Of a stretch of 64,000 nucleotides of DNA, positions 35,642 to 43,830 are shown one piece after another. The notes under the pieces were generated by a model. It was not told the DNA's origin and did no database searches. It worked only from the letters and a program-made list of their open reading frames with translations. The stretch covers positions 52,085 to 116,084 of the forward strand of contig JAKLJY010000006.1 in the NCBI GenBank assembly GCA_023150895.1, written 5' to 3'. The position numbers and the translations under genes are program-made. Position 1 is the first letter of the stretch. Every line of letters starts with the position of its first letter. The stretch is from Myxococcota bacterium (GTDB lineage: Bacteria; Myxococcota_A; Bradymonadia; UBA7976; UBA1532).

Positions 35642-36557
35642 CGTGCATCAGGTAACGGTAGAGACTCTCGAGATCGGCGTCCGGGGAAGTGAAACGCACG
35701 ACGACCCGGCCGAGTTCGGCCGCGACCGCGGGGATCTCCTGGCACGCCGCATCCAGCGCGACGGTCGTCACCTCGACCGTCCGGTCGGTATTCACCGACG
35801 CCGACCGGACATGGAGGAGCGCAACGAGGCGAGCGGCGAACGCACGCGCCTCGGGGGCGTCGAGCTCTATCGTGATCCGGTACGGCCGATCTTCGATGAG
35901 CTCCCGCAGCTTCAGAAAGTCGCCCTGCGCTCGCATGCGCCCGGCCCGGACGAGCACGACGCGATGGGTCATCGACTCCACCTCGTGCAGCACGTGGCTC
36001 GAGACGAGCACGCAGCGGCCTTCGTCTCCGAGCGCCCGAACGAGCCGGATGAGATCAGCCCGCGCGACCGGATCGGCGCCGTTCAGCGGCTCGTCGAGGA
36101 GCACCACGCGCGGGTCGTGGGCGATGGCCTGGGCGATCTTGACGCGCTGCCGCATCCCCCGACTCATTTCGCCCATGCGTTTCAAACCGTCGCGGCTCAT
36201 CCCGACACGATCGAGGGCCGCCCGGGTGGCCTGGCGCGCGGCCTCCACATTCAGACCGTGCAGGCGGGTCAGCGCTTCGACGAACTCGAACCCGCTGAGG
36301 TCCTCGTAGAAGCGATCCTGCTCGGGACAGAGGCCGAGGTCACGCAGGGCGGCCGGCAGCGCGAAGGGATCCTGGCCCAGGAGGCGCACCGTGCCGGTGT
36401 CGGGTCGAAGCTGCCCGGCGATGAGCTTGAGCAGCGTCGACTTTCCGGAGCCGTTGGGGCCCAGAAGGCCGCAGACGCCCGGCCCGACGGTCAGATCAAT
36501 CTCGTTGAGCGCGCGAACGACCCCGAACATCTTGCTGACGCCCGTGACGCTGATCAC
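35634..36557 (-). CDS. ABC transporter ATP-binding protein
   Basis: ATPase subunit of 307 residues. Walker A is GPNGSGKS, the Q-loop lies in CPEQDRFYEDL, the signature MSRGMRQR stands in place of LSGGQ, Walker B is VVLLDEPLNGAD, and a switch His follows (SSHVLHEVE). A C-terminal ~80-residue extension (ITIELDAPEARAFA, VEVTTVALDA) is typical of ABC-2 exporters that carry a regulatory tail. GTG 36557 overlaps the upstream permease stop (GTGA) and has GGAGG eight bases upstream. It probably works with the permease at 34913 or 36554. Substrate unknown. Confidence 0.92.
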   Translation of the reverse strand: MISVTGVSKMFGVVRALNEIDLTVGPGVCGLLGPNGSGKSTLLKLIAGQLRPDTGTVRLLGQDPFALPAALRDLGLCPEQDRFYEDLSGFEFVEALTRLHGLNVEAARQATRAALDRVGMSRDGLKRMGEMSRGMRQRVKIAQAIAHDPRVVLLDEPLNGADPVARADLIRLVRALGDEGRCVLVSSHVLHEVESMTHRVVLVRAGRMRAQGDFLKLRELIEDRPYRITIELDAPEARAFAARLVALLHVRSASVNTDRTVEVTTVALDAACQEIPAVAAELGRVVVRFTSPDADLESLYRYLMHDD

Positions 36558-37459
36558 CCGACGACCTCCCGCCGGAGCCGCCAGCCGAGCGCGCCGAATC
36601 CGAGCGCGGCTTGCAGCACGAGCGCCAGGAACGACCCCCACGCGCTCGCGTTGAGCGGCCCGCCCTTGTGCAGGAGCGCGACGCCCATGCTCCGGGATCC
36701 GACGTCGAGCAGTGCGTCGGCCACCGTCCGAAGGTCGCGAACGGGCGACAGGTAACCGAACGGGGGATACCCGGCCGCCGGAAGGGCCTCTCCGACGGCC
36801 GAGAGACCGAGCAGCAGCGCGACGAAGACGGCCCCGACGGCCCGCGCCTTCTCGCCCATCGCCGAGAGGCCGATCACGGCCCCCGTCAGCCACAGCGTGC
36901 CACACAGCGCGGTCGCCATCGTCGGCGGACCCAGCGACCACAAGCCCGCCCCATGCGTGGCGCTCGTCCCGCCGACCGCCACGAACCACAACCCGAATGC
37001 CGGGACGACGAGCGCCGCCAGCGGGACGGCGGCGGTCGCCAGCACCTTGCCCGCGGCATAATCCATCCGGGTCAGGGGTCGGGCGAAGTAGAGATCGAAC
37101 GCGCCGGCCTGGCGGTCGTCCGCGACGAAACCGGCCGCGACGATCGCCAGTGCGATGGCGCAGGTCATGAACTGGACCTGGACGAAGCTCGAAAGGACCT
37201 CCTGGGCCGTCCCGAAGACCGCCTCGGCCAGGGCGGCGTCCGCCATCCCGGTGTTGTCGAAGCGTTGCATCAGGACCTGGAAGATGATCAGGCCCCCGTA
37301 GAGGACGACGTTTCCCAGGCAGAAGAGCAGCCCGACCTTGGTCGCGCGACGGCGCCAGGCGAGGAGCAGGGCCGTTCGCGCGATCGGCCAGGGGGCGAAC
37401 CGATGGCGCGGACCGGCGTCCAGCCGCCGATACCCGACGTCGAAGATGCGGTCGATCAT
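36554..37459 (-). CDS. ABC-2 type transporter permease
   Basis: Membrane permease of 301 residues with about six hydrophobic segments (LLFCLGNVVLYGGLIIF, FMTCAIALAIVAAGFVA, LVVPAFGLWFVAVGG, LCGTLWLTGAVIGLS, GAVFVALLLGLSAVG, ALVLQAALGFGALGW). It contains ADDRQAGAFDLYFARPLTR, the conserved ABC-2 stretch. N-terminal MIDRIFDVGYRRLDAG is basic and cytoplasmic. ATG 37459 overlaps the upstream ATPase stop (ATGA). Part of the overlapping four-gene export operon; substrate unknown. Confidence 0.85.
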   Translation of the reverse strand: MIDRIFDVGYRRLDAGPRHRFAPWPIARTALLLAWRRRATKVGLLFCLGNVVLYGGLIIFQVLMQRFDNTGMADAALAEAVFGTAQEVLSSFVQVQFMTCAIALAIVAAGFVADDRQAGAFDLYFARPLTRMDYAAGKVLATAAVPLAALVVPAFGLWFVAVGGTSATHGAGLWSLGPPTMATALCGTLWLTGAVIGLSAMGEKARAVGAVFVALLLGLSAVGEALPAAGYPPFGYLSPVRDLRTVADALLDVGSRSMGVALLHKGGPLNASAWGSFLALVLQAALGFGALGWRLRREVVG

Positions 37460-38373
37460 GGTTTGGGTCCGATCGCCTCCAGAAAGGCCTCTTCGAGGGA
37501 CGCAGACTGCGCCTCGAGGTGCCACAGCGCGCAACCGGACGCCGCGGCCCCCGCCCAGATCAGGCCGGCCTCGGCGTTCTCCGGCAGGCGGACGGTGAGC
37601 GCGTCGTCTCGGCGACCGGTCGCTACGCCGCAGCCGCGAGCGCCGAGCCAGGCGGCGAGCGGAGCAGCGGGACCGCGCGTCCGCAGATCGAACGTCTGCA
37701 GCCGCATGACCTGCAGGTCGGCGAGCGGCCCGGCAAACCGCACCCGCCCCGACTGCATGATGACACACGCGTCGCACGTCCGTTCGACGTCGTGGAGCAG
37801 GTGGGTGGACAGGAGCACCGCCGGCCCGCCACCGTCGCGGAGTTGCACGATGAGATCGAGCAGCGCGTCGCGACTCTCGGGGTCGAGGCCCGTCGTGGGC
37901 TCATCGAGGAGCACGAGCGCCGGATCATGGACGAGCGCCATCGCGACCTTGACCCGCTGATGCATGCCCGTGCTGTACGTCTCGACGCCCCGGTGACGGG
38001 ACTCGTCGAGGCCGACGAGGTCGAGCATCTCATGGGCCCGGCGCAATGCGTCGGCGCGCCGCAGGCCACACAGCTCACCGGCGTAGGCGACGGACTCGAG
38101 ACCGCTGAGCCCCGGAATGCGGCCGGCCCCTTCGGCCGCGTACCCGAGACGCATGCGAATCGCCTTGGCCTGCGTCCGCACGTCGAGGCCGAGCACCGTG
38201 GCATCCCCGGCGTCCGGGGCGAGGAGACCGAGGCAGATCTTCATCAGCGTCGTCTTGCCCGCGCCGTTCGGGCCGAGCAGACCGATTGCGCGCCCCTCGA
38301 CACGGGCGGTGACGTCGTCGAGCGCGGCGAACGACCCGAAGACCTTCCGGACCCCCTGAAAGGCGAGCAGCAT
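37456..38373 (-). CDS. ABC transporter ATP-binding protein (first gene of operon)
   Basis: ATPase subunit of 305 residues. Walker A GPNGAGKT, Q-loop near GYAAEGAGRIPGL, the signature region YSTGMHQRVK (unusual, with STGM in place of SGGQ), Walker B LVLLDEPTTGLDPE, and a switch His (STHLLHDVE). A ~90-residue C-terminal tail (FDLRTRGPAAPLAAW, LTVRLPENAEAG) is present, as in the second ATPase. The ATG at 38373 has no clear ribosome site; TAAGCG ends six bases before it, so the mRNA could be nearly leaderless. The pair with the next permease resembles CcmA/NatA-type exporters. The divergent neighbour is the receiver-kinase hybrid. Confidence 0.92.
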   Translation of the reverse strand: MLLAFQGVRKVFGSFAALDDVTARVEGRAIGLLGPNGAGKTTLMKICLGLLAPDAGDATVLGLDVRTQAKAIRMRLGYAAEGAGRIPGLSGLESVAYAGELCGLRRADALRRAHEMLDLVGLDESRHRGVETYSTGMHQRVKVAMALVHDPALVLLDEPTTGLDPESRDALLDLIVQLRDGGGPAVLLSTHLLHDVERTCDACVIMQSGRVRFAGPLADLQVMRLQTFDLRTRGPAAPLAAWLGARGCGVATGRRDDALTVRLPENAEAGLIWAGAAASGCALWHLEAQSASLEEAFLEAIGPKP

Positions 38374-38439
38374 GGGTAGCGCTTACCAGGGGGCGCGTCC
38401 GCTTTCAACACCGACGGCCGGGATGCCGATGCCCAAGGT

Positions 38440-39528
38440 ATGCCGACGCATGCCCCCCCCCTGGCGCTTCTGGTCGAGGATGAACCGGACCACGGACTCC
38501 TCCTACGCATCCTCCTCGAGCGGGACGGCCTTCAGGTCGAAGAGGCCGCGACCGTCGAGTCCGCAGCGCGCACCGTGGCCCGGAGGGCCCCCGATCTCGT
38601 CGTGCTCGACGTCCCGGCCGGCCTCGCGCGCGGGACGGAGACCCTGCGAGCGCTGCGACGGACGCCGGGCCTCGTCGGCGTCCCGGTGCTCGCCCTGAGC
38701 GCCGCGCACGACCGTGCCGCGCGAGACGCGTTGTTCGAAGCGGGGGTCGACGGCCTCCTCGGCAAGCCGGTCGTGCCGTGGTTGCTGGAGTGGCAGGTCC
38801 GCACGGCGCTGCGGCGACACACCCGCGGGGATGGCCCCGCGGCCGAGGCGCTGCTGGCCGAGAACCGCGCGTGGATGAGCTATCTGGTCCATGACATGAA
38901 CAATCCGCTGACCGTCCTCGGCGCCAACCTCCACCTGCTCGGGCACGACCCTCTCAGCCCTCGCCAGCGGCGGGCACTCGACGGCGCGCGGCAGGCCCAT
39001 GAGCGCCTCTCGCGGCTGGTCCGGTCGCTGCTCGACGTCGAACGCGTCGACGCGGGCGGACGCCTTCGGGTGGACACGGCGGTGCTCTCCATTCCGGCGC
39101 TGCTCGACGAAGTGCGTTTCGTCCTCACCCCGCTGGCGGCCCCGCGCGAAATCGAAATCGACATCCGCGATTCCGGGGAGACCCTGTGGCCCGTCGACCG
39201 GGAGCTCATCGAACGCGCGCTGATCAACCTCGGGGAGAACGCCATCCGCCACTCTCCGAAGGGGGGAACGCTCGTGCTCGGTGCGCGCGAGGAGGGCGAA
39301 CGACTGCTGCTGACCGTCGCAGACGACGGGCCGGGCGTCCCGGAGACGGAACGCAACCGGGTGTTCGAGCGTCACGCGCAGTCGGGGGATCGCCGCTCGC
39401 AGGGGGCCGCCGGTCTCGGCCTCGCGTTCTGTCGGCTCGTCGCCGAGGGGCACGGGGGGCGCGCCTGGGTGGGCGCCGGGCCCCGCGGCGGCGCGGTCTT
39501 CGTCGTCGAACTGCCGTGGAGAGCCTGA
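38440..39528 (+). CDS. Hybrid histidine kinase: receiver domain followed by kinase domains
   Basis: Cytoplasmic signalling protein of 362 residues with receiver first (~8-125; acidic pair in LLVEDEPDH, phospho-acceptor Asp57 in VVLDVPAG, Lys in LLGKPV). A HisKA domain follows (phospho-acceptor His151 in LVHDMNNPLTVLG) and then HATPase (N box LGENAIRHS, VADDGPGVPE, AAGLGLAFCRLV). The receiver-before-kinase order without any sensor or membrane segment suggests a relay protein in a phosphorelay: the receiver gets a phosphate and modulates the attached kinase. The receiver lacks the usual Pro directly after the Asp-x-x motif (DVPAG). ATG 38440 has AAGG upstream. It is convergent with the amidotransferase-like gene. 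Confidence 0.88.
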   Translation: MPTHAPPLALLVEDEPDHGLLLRILLERDGLQVEEAATVESAARTVARRAPDLVVLDVPAGLARGTETLRALRRTPGLVGVPVLALSAAHDRAARDALFEAGVDGLLGKPVVPWLLEWQVRTALRRHTRGDGPAAEALLAENRAWMSYLVHDMNNPLTVLGANLHLLGHDPLSPRQRRALDGARQAHERLSRLVRSLLDVERVDAGGRLRVDTAVLSIPALLDEVRFVLTPLAAPREIEIDIRDSGETLWPVDRELIERALINLGENAIRHSPKGGTLVLGAREEGERLLLTVADDGPGVPETERNRVFERHAQSGDRRSQGAAGLGLAFCRLVAEGHGGRAWVGAGPRGGAVFVVELPWRA

Positions 39529-39550
39529 CCGGCTTCGAGGCGTCCGACGG

Positions 39551-40387
39551 TCAGAGTTGTGCCGGGTGCCAGCCGAGGCGGAAGTCCCGGTCGAGCACGA
39601 CCACCGTCCCCGGGGGGATGGCCGCCGCACCGGCCGGCGCGTCCGGGCCATCGACGACCACGACGGCCGCCGGGAGTCCCAGTGAGACCTCGCCATGGGC
39701 GGGGGTGAGGTTCAAGGGCAGGGGGCTGAACTCCCGCGGCGTCGGCCGGACGGGCAGCAGCCACAATGGCAGGCCCGTGGACAACGCGAAGAAACTCTGC
39801 CCGTTGGTCAGCAACGCCGACAGCTCCAGAGGGCGCTCCCGCTCGCCCGGTGGACAGGCCAACAGCCACGCCGTCAGCGTCGCCCCGAGCGTGCGCGCCA
39901 CCCGCGCCGGATCGGCGGACCAGAGGCGCGGCGAGATGCCTTCGTCGTTGAGCCGCGAAAGGAAAAGATGAAAGAAGTGCTCGGCGTCCGTCTCCCCCGT
40001 CAGGTTCCGTCCGAGGGAGTCGGGCAACTGGCTGCGCACGCCCTCGTAGACCTCGGGGCCGCCGGGGAGCGTGCCGACCTGTGCGAACAGCCACGGGCCG
40101 AAGCGGAAGGGCTGGGTATTTTCGAACTTCAGCCCGCCGACCTCGGCGCGTCGGACATGCGCGAGGAAGGCGTTCGTCCGGATGTCGGCGGCGGCGACGG
40201 CGAGGTCGACCGCGAGATCGCGCACCTGGGGCCGCCGCTGGAGCAGGACGTCCCCGCCATGGGCGTACCCCATCCCGTACCCGTGGCGGTTGACGTGCGC
40301 GGAGACACGGCACCGTTCCTCGACGAGACGGAGCAGGGGAGCCACCGGGCCGGCGGCGTGTGAGAAGACCCCGAAGAGCCTGGACAT
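39551..40387 (-). CDS. Class II glutamine amidotransferase-like protein with altered active site
   Basis: Protein of 278 residues with the N-terminal nucleophile fold of YafJ/GATase_6-type amidotransferases. The start MSRLFGVFSH corresponds to the usual MCRLFG, but the nucleophile Cys2 is Ser (codon TCC). Further fold motifs are NRHGYGMGYAHGG (in place of HxDGWGIGW), AHVRRAEVGGLKFENTQPF (well preserved) and LFAQVGTLPG (in place of AHNGxL; the oxyanion Asn is lost). The C-terminal ~120 residues are divergent. Ntn hydrolases can use N-terminal Ser, so another amidase activity or a non-catalytic role are both possible. The ATG at 40387 was chosen because it places the residue corresponding to Cys2 at position 2; earlier in-frame starts are not supported by homology. 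Confidence 0.75.
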   Translation of the reverse strand: MSRLFGVFSHAAGPVAPLLRLVEERCRVSAHVNRHGYGMGYAHGGDVLLQRRPQVRDLAVDLAVAAADIRTNAFLAHVRRAEVGGLKFENTQPFRFGPWLFAQVGTLPGGPEVYEGVRSQLPDSLGRNLTGETDAEHFFHLFLSRLNDEGISPRLWSADPARVARTLGATLTAWLLACPPGERERPLELSALLTNGQSFFALSTGLPLWLLPVRPTPREFSPLPLNLTPAHGEVSLGLPAAVVVVDGPDAPAGAAAIPPGTVVVLDRDFRLGWHPAQL

Positions 40388-40432
40388 GGGCGGCGTACTC
40401 CTCAGACCGTCCGACGCGCAGAGCATACCCGA

Positions 40433-41881
40433 TCAGTCGGGAGCGAGTCTCGCGACGGCCGCGGCCACTCGGACCGAAACCACGGGATCGCCCAGGGCGG
40501 CGTCCAGCGCCGAGCCGGGATCCTCCACCTCACCCGCCGCGACCGCGCGCGCGGCGAGATAGCGGATCTCCGGCGCCGGATGGCGAAGGGCGGCGTCGGC
40601 GAAGAGGCTCCGGTCGAGGGCGGGGCCGGCGCTCAGGAGCGCGCCGAGTGCGGTCAACGCCACAGGGAGGTCGGCGCCCGTCACGGCGACGTCCTTGGCC
40701 TCGTCGGCCAGGCCGGCCAGGATCGCGAGCGCGCGGCCCGAGGCCGGCGTCGACCAGCGCCGGTACCTGCGCTCGAGGACTTCGACGAGGCGTGCTCGCA
40801 GGCCTGGATTCGAACCCCGTGCGGCTTCGAAGACGACCGCGAAGGCCCGCGCCGGCTCGAGGTCGACGAGCGCCGCGGCCGCGAGCGCACGCGGCTCTGC
40901 GCGTTCGTCCGCCAACAAGGGCAGCAGCACCCGACGCTCCGCCGCCGACTCCGTCCGACCGAGGACCTCCGCGGCCGCGAGCCGGACCTCGACCTCCGGG
41001 TGCGCGACCGCGACGGCGAGCAGGCCTCTCGCCTCTGCTCCACCGAGTGCGGCGAGCGCCTCGATGGCCGGGCCGGCCACGCCGGCCTCGCGGGACGCGA
41101 CGGCGGGGCGAAGGGCTCCGCAGCTCGCGTCGTGACCGAGTCGGCACAGGCTCGCGGTCGCCACTTCCCGGAGCGGTCCTTCATCCCGAGCGGCCACGTG
41201 GAGGAGCGCCGGGAGAGCACAGACCTCGCCGAGTTCGCCCAGACGTCGGGCCGCATCGAGTCGATGCTCGTGCGGTCCATCCATCAGCGCCACGACCAGG
41301 CCGGGCCCTGCATCGACGACCCCCAGCCGTGCGGCGACCGTCGCGCCGACCCGCCGGACCTGGGGATCCGGATCGGCGAGCGCCCGGTCGAGCAGCCGTC
41401 GCCGGCGGTCTCCGGAGACGAACTCCGCGCCCTCGACCGCCGATGCTCGGTGCGCCGGCGCATCGGCGCGGCTGGCAGCGTCGAGGACGTCGGCGACGAG
41501 GTCTTCGGGCAAGTCGTCGCCCACGACCGTCAGCGCGCGGCCGAGGTTACCGGGATCGGCCGCGAGGGCCCTCAGGTCGGCGGCCGCCCCCGTCGGATCG
41601 AGGCGCAGCCGTGCGCGCAGGGCAGCCGCGCGCACGAGCGGATCGGCGTCCGTACCCGCGGCGACCACCGCGGGCAGAAACGCCCGGCGGTGGGCGAGGC
41701 CGACGGCATCGAGCACCACGGCCCGCGCAGCGGCGTCGGGCGCGGCGAGCGCCGCCAGGACGATGGACCGGGCCGATTCACCCGAGCCGGGGCCTGCATC
41801 GGGCGCGACCGGCGCGCACGCGCACAGACCGGCCGTCGACAAGGCCGCCAGCGACCGCCTCAGAGGTGCGCCTCCAGCCAA
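40433..41881 (-). CDS. HEAT-repeat lipoprotein
   Basis: Predicted lipoprotein of 482 residues (lipobox LCAC, Cys22) made almost entirely of HEAT/PBS-lyase-like helical repeats. Examples are AVVLDAVGLAHRRAFLPAVVAAG, PLVRAAALRARLRLDP, PQVRRVGATVAARLGV, EVRLAAAEVLGRT and PEIRYLAARAVAAGEV. Such solenoids act as protein-binding scaffolds; partner unknown. The start is uncertain. TTG 41881 gives the full signal peptide but no ribosome site. A CTG at 41863 overlaps the upstream stop (CTGA), lies seven bases after GGAGG and also gives a compact signal peptide (RRSLAALSTAGLCAC). The hydrolase gene immediately upstream probably shares the transcript. Confidence 0.8.
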   Translation of the reverse strand: MAGGAPLRRSLAALSTAGLCACAPVAPDAGPGSGESARSIVLAALAAPDAAARAVVLDAVGLAHRRAFLPAVVAAGTDADPLVRAAALRARLRLDPTGAAADLRALAADPGNLGRALTVVGDDLPEDLVADVLDAASRADAPAHRASAVEGAEFVSGDRRRRLLDRALADPDPQVRRVGATVAARLGVVDAGPGLVVALMDGPHEHRLDAARRLGELGEVCALPALLHVAARDEGPLREVATASLCRLGHDASCGALRPAVASREAGVAGPAIEALAALGGAEARGLLAVAVAHPEVEVRLAAAEVLGRTESAAERRVLLPLLADERAEPRALAAAALVDLEPARAFAVVFEAARGSNPGLRARLVEVLERRYRRWSTPASGRALAILAGLADEAKDVAVTGADLPVALTALGALLSAGPALDRSLFADAALRHPAPEIRYLAARAVAAGEVEDPGSALDAALGDPVVSVRVAAAVARLAPD

Positions 41882-42708
41882 CGCGTCAGGTCGCCCACGG
41901 GACCGGCGCGCTCGACCTCGAAGAAGATCTCGTGGAAGAGTCCCGGATACTCGCGAAGTGTCTTGTCCGGGCTCCCGATGCGTTCGAAGACGGCGCGCGT
42001 CGCGGCGGGCGAGGCGACGCGATCATCGGCCCCTTGCTGGACGAGGACGGGCAGGCGCAGGGCGGCGGCCCGCTCGGGTGCCTCGGCGTGGACGCGCAGA
42101 ATCTCGGTGAACCAGCGCGCCGTGGCGTGCGAGCCGACGAGGGTGTCCGTCGCGTAGGCCTTCACGACGGCCGTATCGTGCGTCAGCGTGGCCGGATCGA
42201 TCTCCGTCGGCAGCGCGAGCGTCGGCAGGACACGACTCAGTGCCCGCCCGGCCGCCGACTTCCACCGTGGCACTTCGAGTCCGAACCCGACGAACGGGCT
42301 GCTCAGCGTCATGCCTCGGAACCCGTCGGGCTCGCGCGACAGGAACGAGAGCGCGAGGAGGCCGCCGTGACTGTGGCCCACCATGAACCGCGGCACCCCG
42401 CTCCCCGCCGTGGCGCCAAAGACGCGGTCGCGCATCATCCGGATCTCGTCGAAGTAGTCTTCGAACCGGTAGACGTGGCCCCGCCGTCCGCCCGAGCGAC
42501 CATGTCCGCGGTAGTCGAACCGCCAGACGTCGAAGCCGGCGGCGTTCAGGGCGTCGGCGACGGACGCGTAGCGGCCGCAGTGTTCGGCGTAGCCGTGGAG
42601 CAGAAGCACCGCGCCGCGGGGGGCCGGCACGGTATCCTGCTCGTAGTAGAAGCTCAGGCCGTCGGGCCCGGAGAAGAAACCGCGTTCCTGGGCGCGTCGG
42701 GTGTCCAC
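41860..42708 (-). CDS. Alpha/beta hydrolase, monoacylglycerol-lipase-like (Hydrolase_4)
   Basis: Serine hydrolase of 282 residues, cytoplasmic by sequence (no signal peptide). Typical Hydrolase_4 features: VLLLHGYAEHCGRYASVADAL, FDYRGHGRSGG, the nucleophile elbow GHSHGG (Ser113), QQGADDRVASP with the catalytic Asp, and PGLFHEIFFE with the catalytic His. This subfamily includes monoglyceride lipases and lysophospholipases, so lipid or ester hydrolysis is likely but substrate is inference. The GTG start 42708 is preceded by GGCGAGAA. The gene is divergent from the small secreted protein at 42766 across 57 bp with a symmetric TATA-like element, and is followed by the HEAT lipoprotein gene. Confidence 0.88.
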   Translation of the reverse strand: MDTRRAQERGFFSGPDGLSFYYEQDTVPAPRGAVLLLHGYAEHCGRYASVADALNAAGFDVWRFDYRGHGRSGGRRGHVYRFEDYFDEIRMMRDRVFGATAGSGVPRFMVGHSHGGLLALSFLSREPDGFRGMTLSSPFVGFGLEVPRWKSAAGRALSRVLPTLALPTEIDPATLTHDTAVVKAYATDTLVGSHATARWFTEILRVHAEAPERAAALRLPVLVQQGADDRVASPAATRAVFERIGSPDKTLREYPGLFHEIFFEVERAGPVGDLTRWLEAHL

Positions 42709-42726
42709 TTCTCGCCGTCCGCTGGT

Positions 42727-42733
42727 GTATATG
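42727..42733. promoter_or_regulatory. Symmetric -10 element shared by divergent genes
   Basis: The palindromic TGTATATG region (about 42726-42733) offers TATATG as a -10 box to the right, with a start near 42740 before the GTG at 42766. It offers TATACA to the left, with a start near 42720 before the GTG at 42708. The intergenic gap is only 57 bp, so a bidirectional promoter with overlapping -10 elements is the simplest reading. Confidence 0.4.
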
Positions 42734-42765
42734 GGCGCATCGGTTCTTACGGGAGGACTCCCCCT

Positions 42766-43335
42766 GTGTCAATCGGACGCTGGCTCGCCGCGCCGCTCTT
42801 TGCGGCCCTGCTCGCCTCGGCCCCCGCGGGTGCCGCCGAGGTCTACCTCAACAACACGAAGGTCACCGGCTCGGTCAAGAACCTCGCGATGCCGAAGGTC
42901 GACGTCCGGTTCGACGACGTCGGAAACGTCTTCATCGACGCGCCCGGCTACAAGATCGAGGTGGCGACCCCCCCTCCGCCGCCGCCGCCGCCGGGCAAGT
43001 ACTTTCTCGTCATCAACGTGCCGGCGCCCGGCCACTACGCCCTCGAGATCGCGGCCAACGGCAAGACGGTCGCCTCGGTGCCGGCCAAGAGCCCGAACTA
43101 CTTCGTCGAGTTGACGGACAAGCTCCAGGGCGGCGCCAACGGCCTGCTCTTCACGTTCCTCCCGGTGCCGGATGCGCCAGCGACCCCCGAGATGGAGGCC
43201 GTCGACATCCTCGTCGGACGCGGGGAGCAAGCCCCCGACGGCACGTTGACGATCAACCGCGTCCTCGGCACGCTCAAGCGCAAGACGGGCAGCCGGATCG
43301 CAGAAGCCCTGCCGCTCCAGTTCGAGCTGCGCTGA
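42766..43335 (+). CDS. Small secreted protein with poly-Pro linker
   Basis: Exported protein of 189 residues; no named family recognised. Signal peptide GRWLAAPLFAALLASAPAGA (residues ~4-23), then a short beta-rich module (EVYLNNTKVTGSVKNLAMPKV) and a poly-Pro linker (eight Pro after VATPP). A PEGA-like or carbohydrate-binding-like region follows (KYFLVINVPAPGHYALEIAANGKTV), ending in a possible membrane-lacking tail (NRVLGTLKRKTGSRIAEALPL). The GTG start was chosen for its GGGAGG nine bases upstream. It is divergent from the lipase-like gene and convergent with the DUF1285-like gene, so it is a single-gene unit. Confidence 0.65.
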   Translation: MSIGRWLAAPLFAALLASAPAGAAEVYLNNTKVTGSVKNLAMPKVDVRFDDVGNVFIDAPGYKIEVATPPPPPPPPGKYFLVINVPAPGHYALEIAANGKTVASVPAKSPNYFVELTDKLQGGANGLLFTFLPVPDAPATPEMEAVDILVGRGEQAPDGTLTINRVLGTLKRKTGSRIAEALPLQFELR

Positions 43336-43341
43336 GGCCCG

Positions 43342-43827
43342 TCACGGTCCGAGGGCGGTGAGTCGGACGTCGATCGCGCCCGACCGGAACGCGAACCCGC
43401 CGGTGTCCAGCTCGACGAGGTGCAAGGCGAGCGACGCCTGCGCGGCGCGGGAGAATCGGGCGCGCCGACGGGGAGAAAGCTCGGCGTAGAGAACGCCGGC
43501 CGGCCCGAGCCGAAGCGCATCCGGTGGGAACGTGACCCGCGACTCGGTATTCAAAAGGGCGTCGAGCGCCGCTTCCGACACCCGCACCGAGCGGATCACG
43601 AAGGGCACGTCGTCACAGCGGATGTAGGCCCAATGTGCCCCGATCCGCACGATGGGCTCGCCGGTCTCGTCCGAGACGTCGATGCCGCGGTTGAACAGCG
43701 CGATCAGGCCCCGGTGGGTGAAGGGTTCGCCGTCGTGGAACCACTGGCCGTCGGCGTCGAGTCGCAGATCGATCGTCCGTCGGAAGTCGAACGGGATCGA
43801 TTCGGGCGAAACGACATCGTCCGCCAT
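43342..43827 (-). CDS. DUF1285-like protein
   Basis: Cytoplasmic protein of 161 residues. The N-terminal pattern LRLDADGQWFHDGEPFTHRGLIALF and VRIGAHWAYIRCDDVPFVI match the DUF1285 family (usually 170-180 residues, function unknown). The C-terminal part (AIDVRLTALGP) is shorter than typical. No catalytic motif is visible. Last gene of a four-gene minus-strand group that begins with the exported barrel protein; the spacing to the DUF6178-like gene is three bases. Confidence 0.7.
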   Translation of the reverse strand: MADDVVSPESIPFDFRRTIDLRLDADGQWFHDGEPFTHRGLIALFNRGIDVSDETGEPIVRIGAHWAYIRCDDVPFVIRSVRVSEAALDALLNTESRVTFPPDALRLGPAGVLYAELSPRRRARFSRAAQASLALHLVELDTGGFAFRSGAIDVRLTALGP

Positions 43828-43830
43828 GCG

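Noticed and set aside
40803..40817. GGATTCGAACCCC, which looks like a tRNA T-arm on the minus strand
   Set aside because: No acceptor, D or anticodon arm can be folded around it, and it lies inside the HEAT-repeat coding region in frame.
40360..42765. A long plus-strand open frame in front of the small secreted protein
   Set aside because: It runs antisense through the HEAT and hydrolase genes, with Arg/Pro-rich shadow composition. The true start is the GTG at 42766 with GGGAGG upstream.
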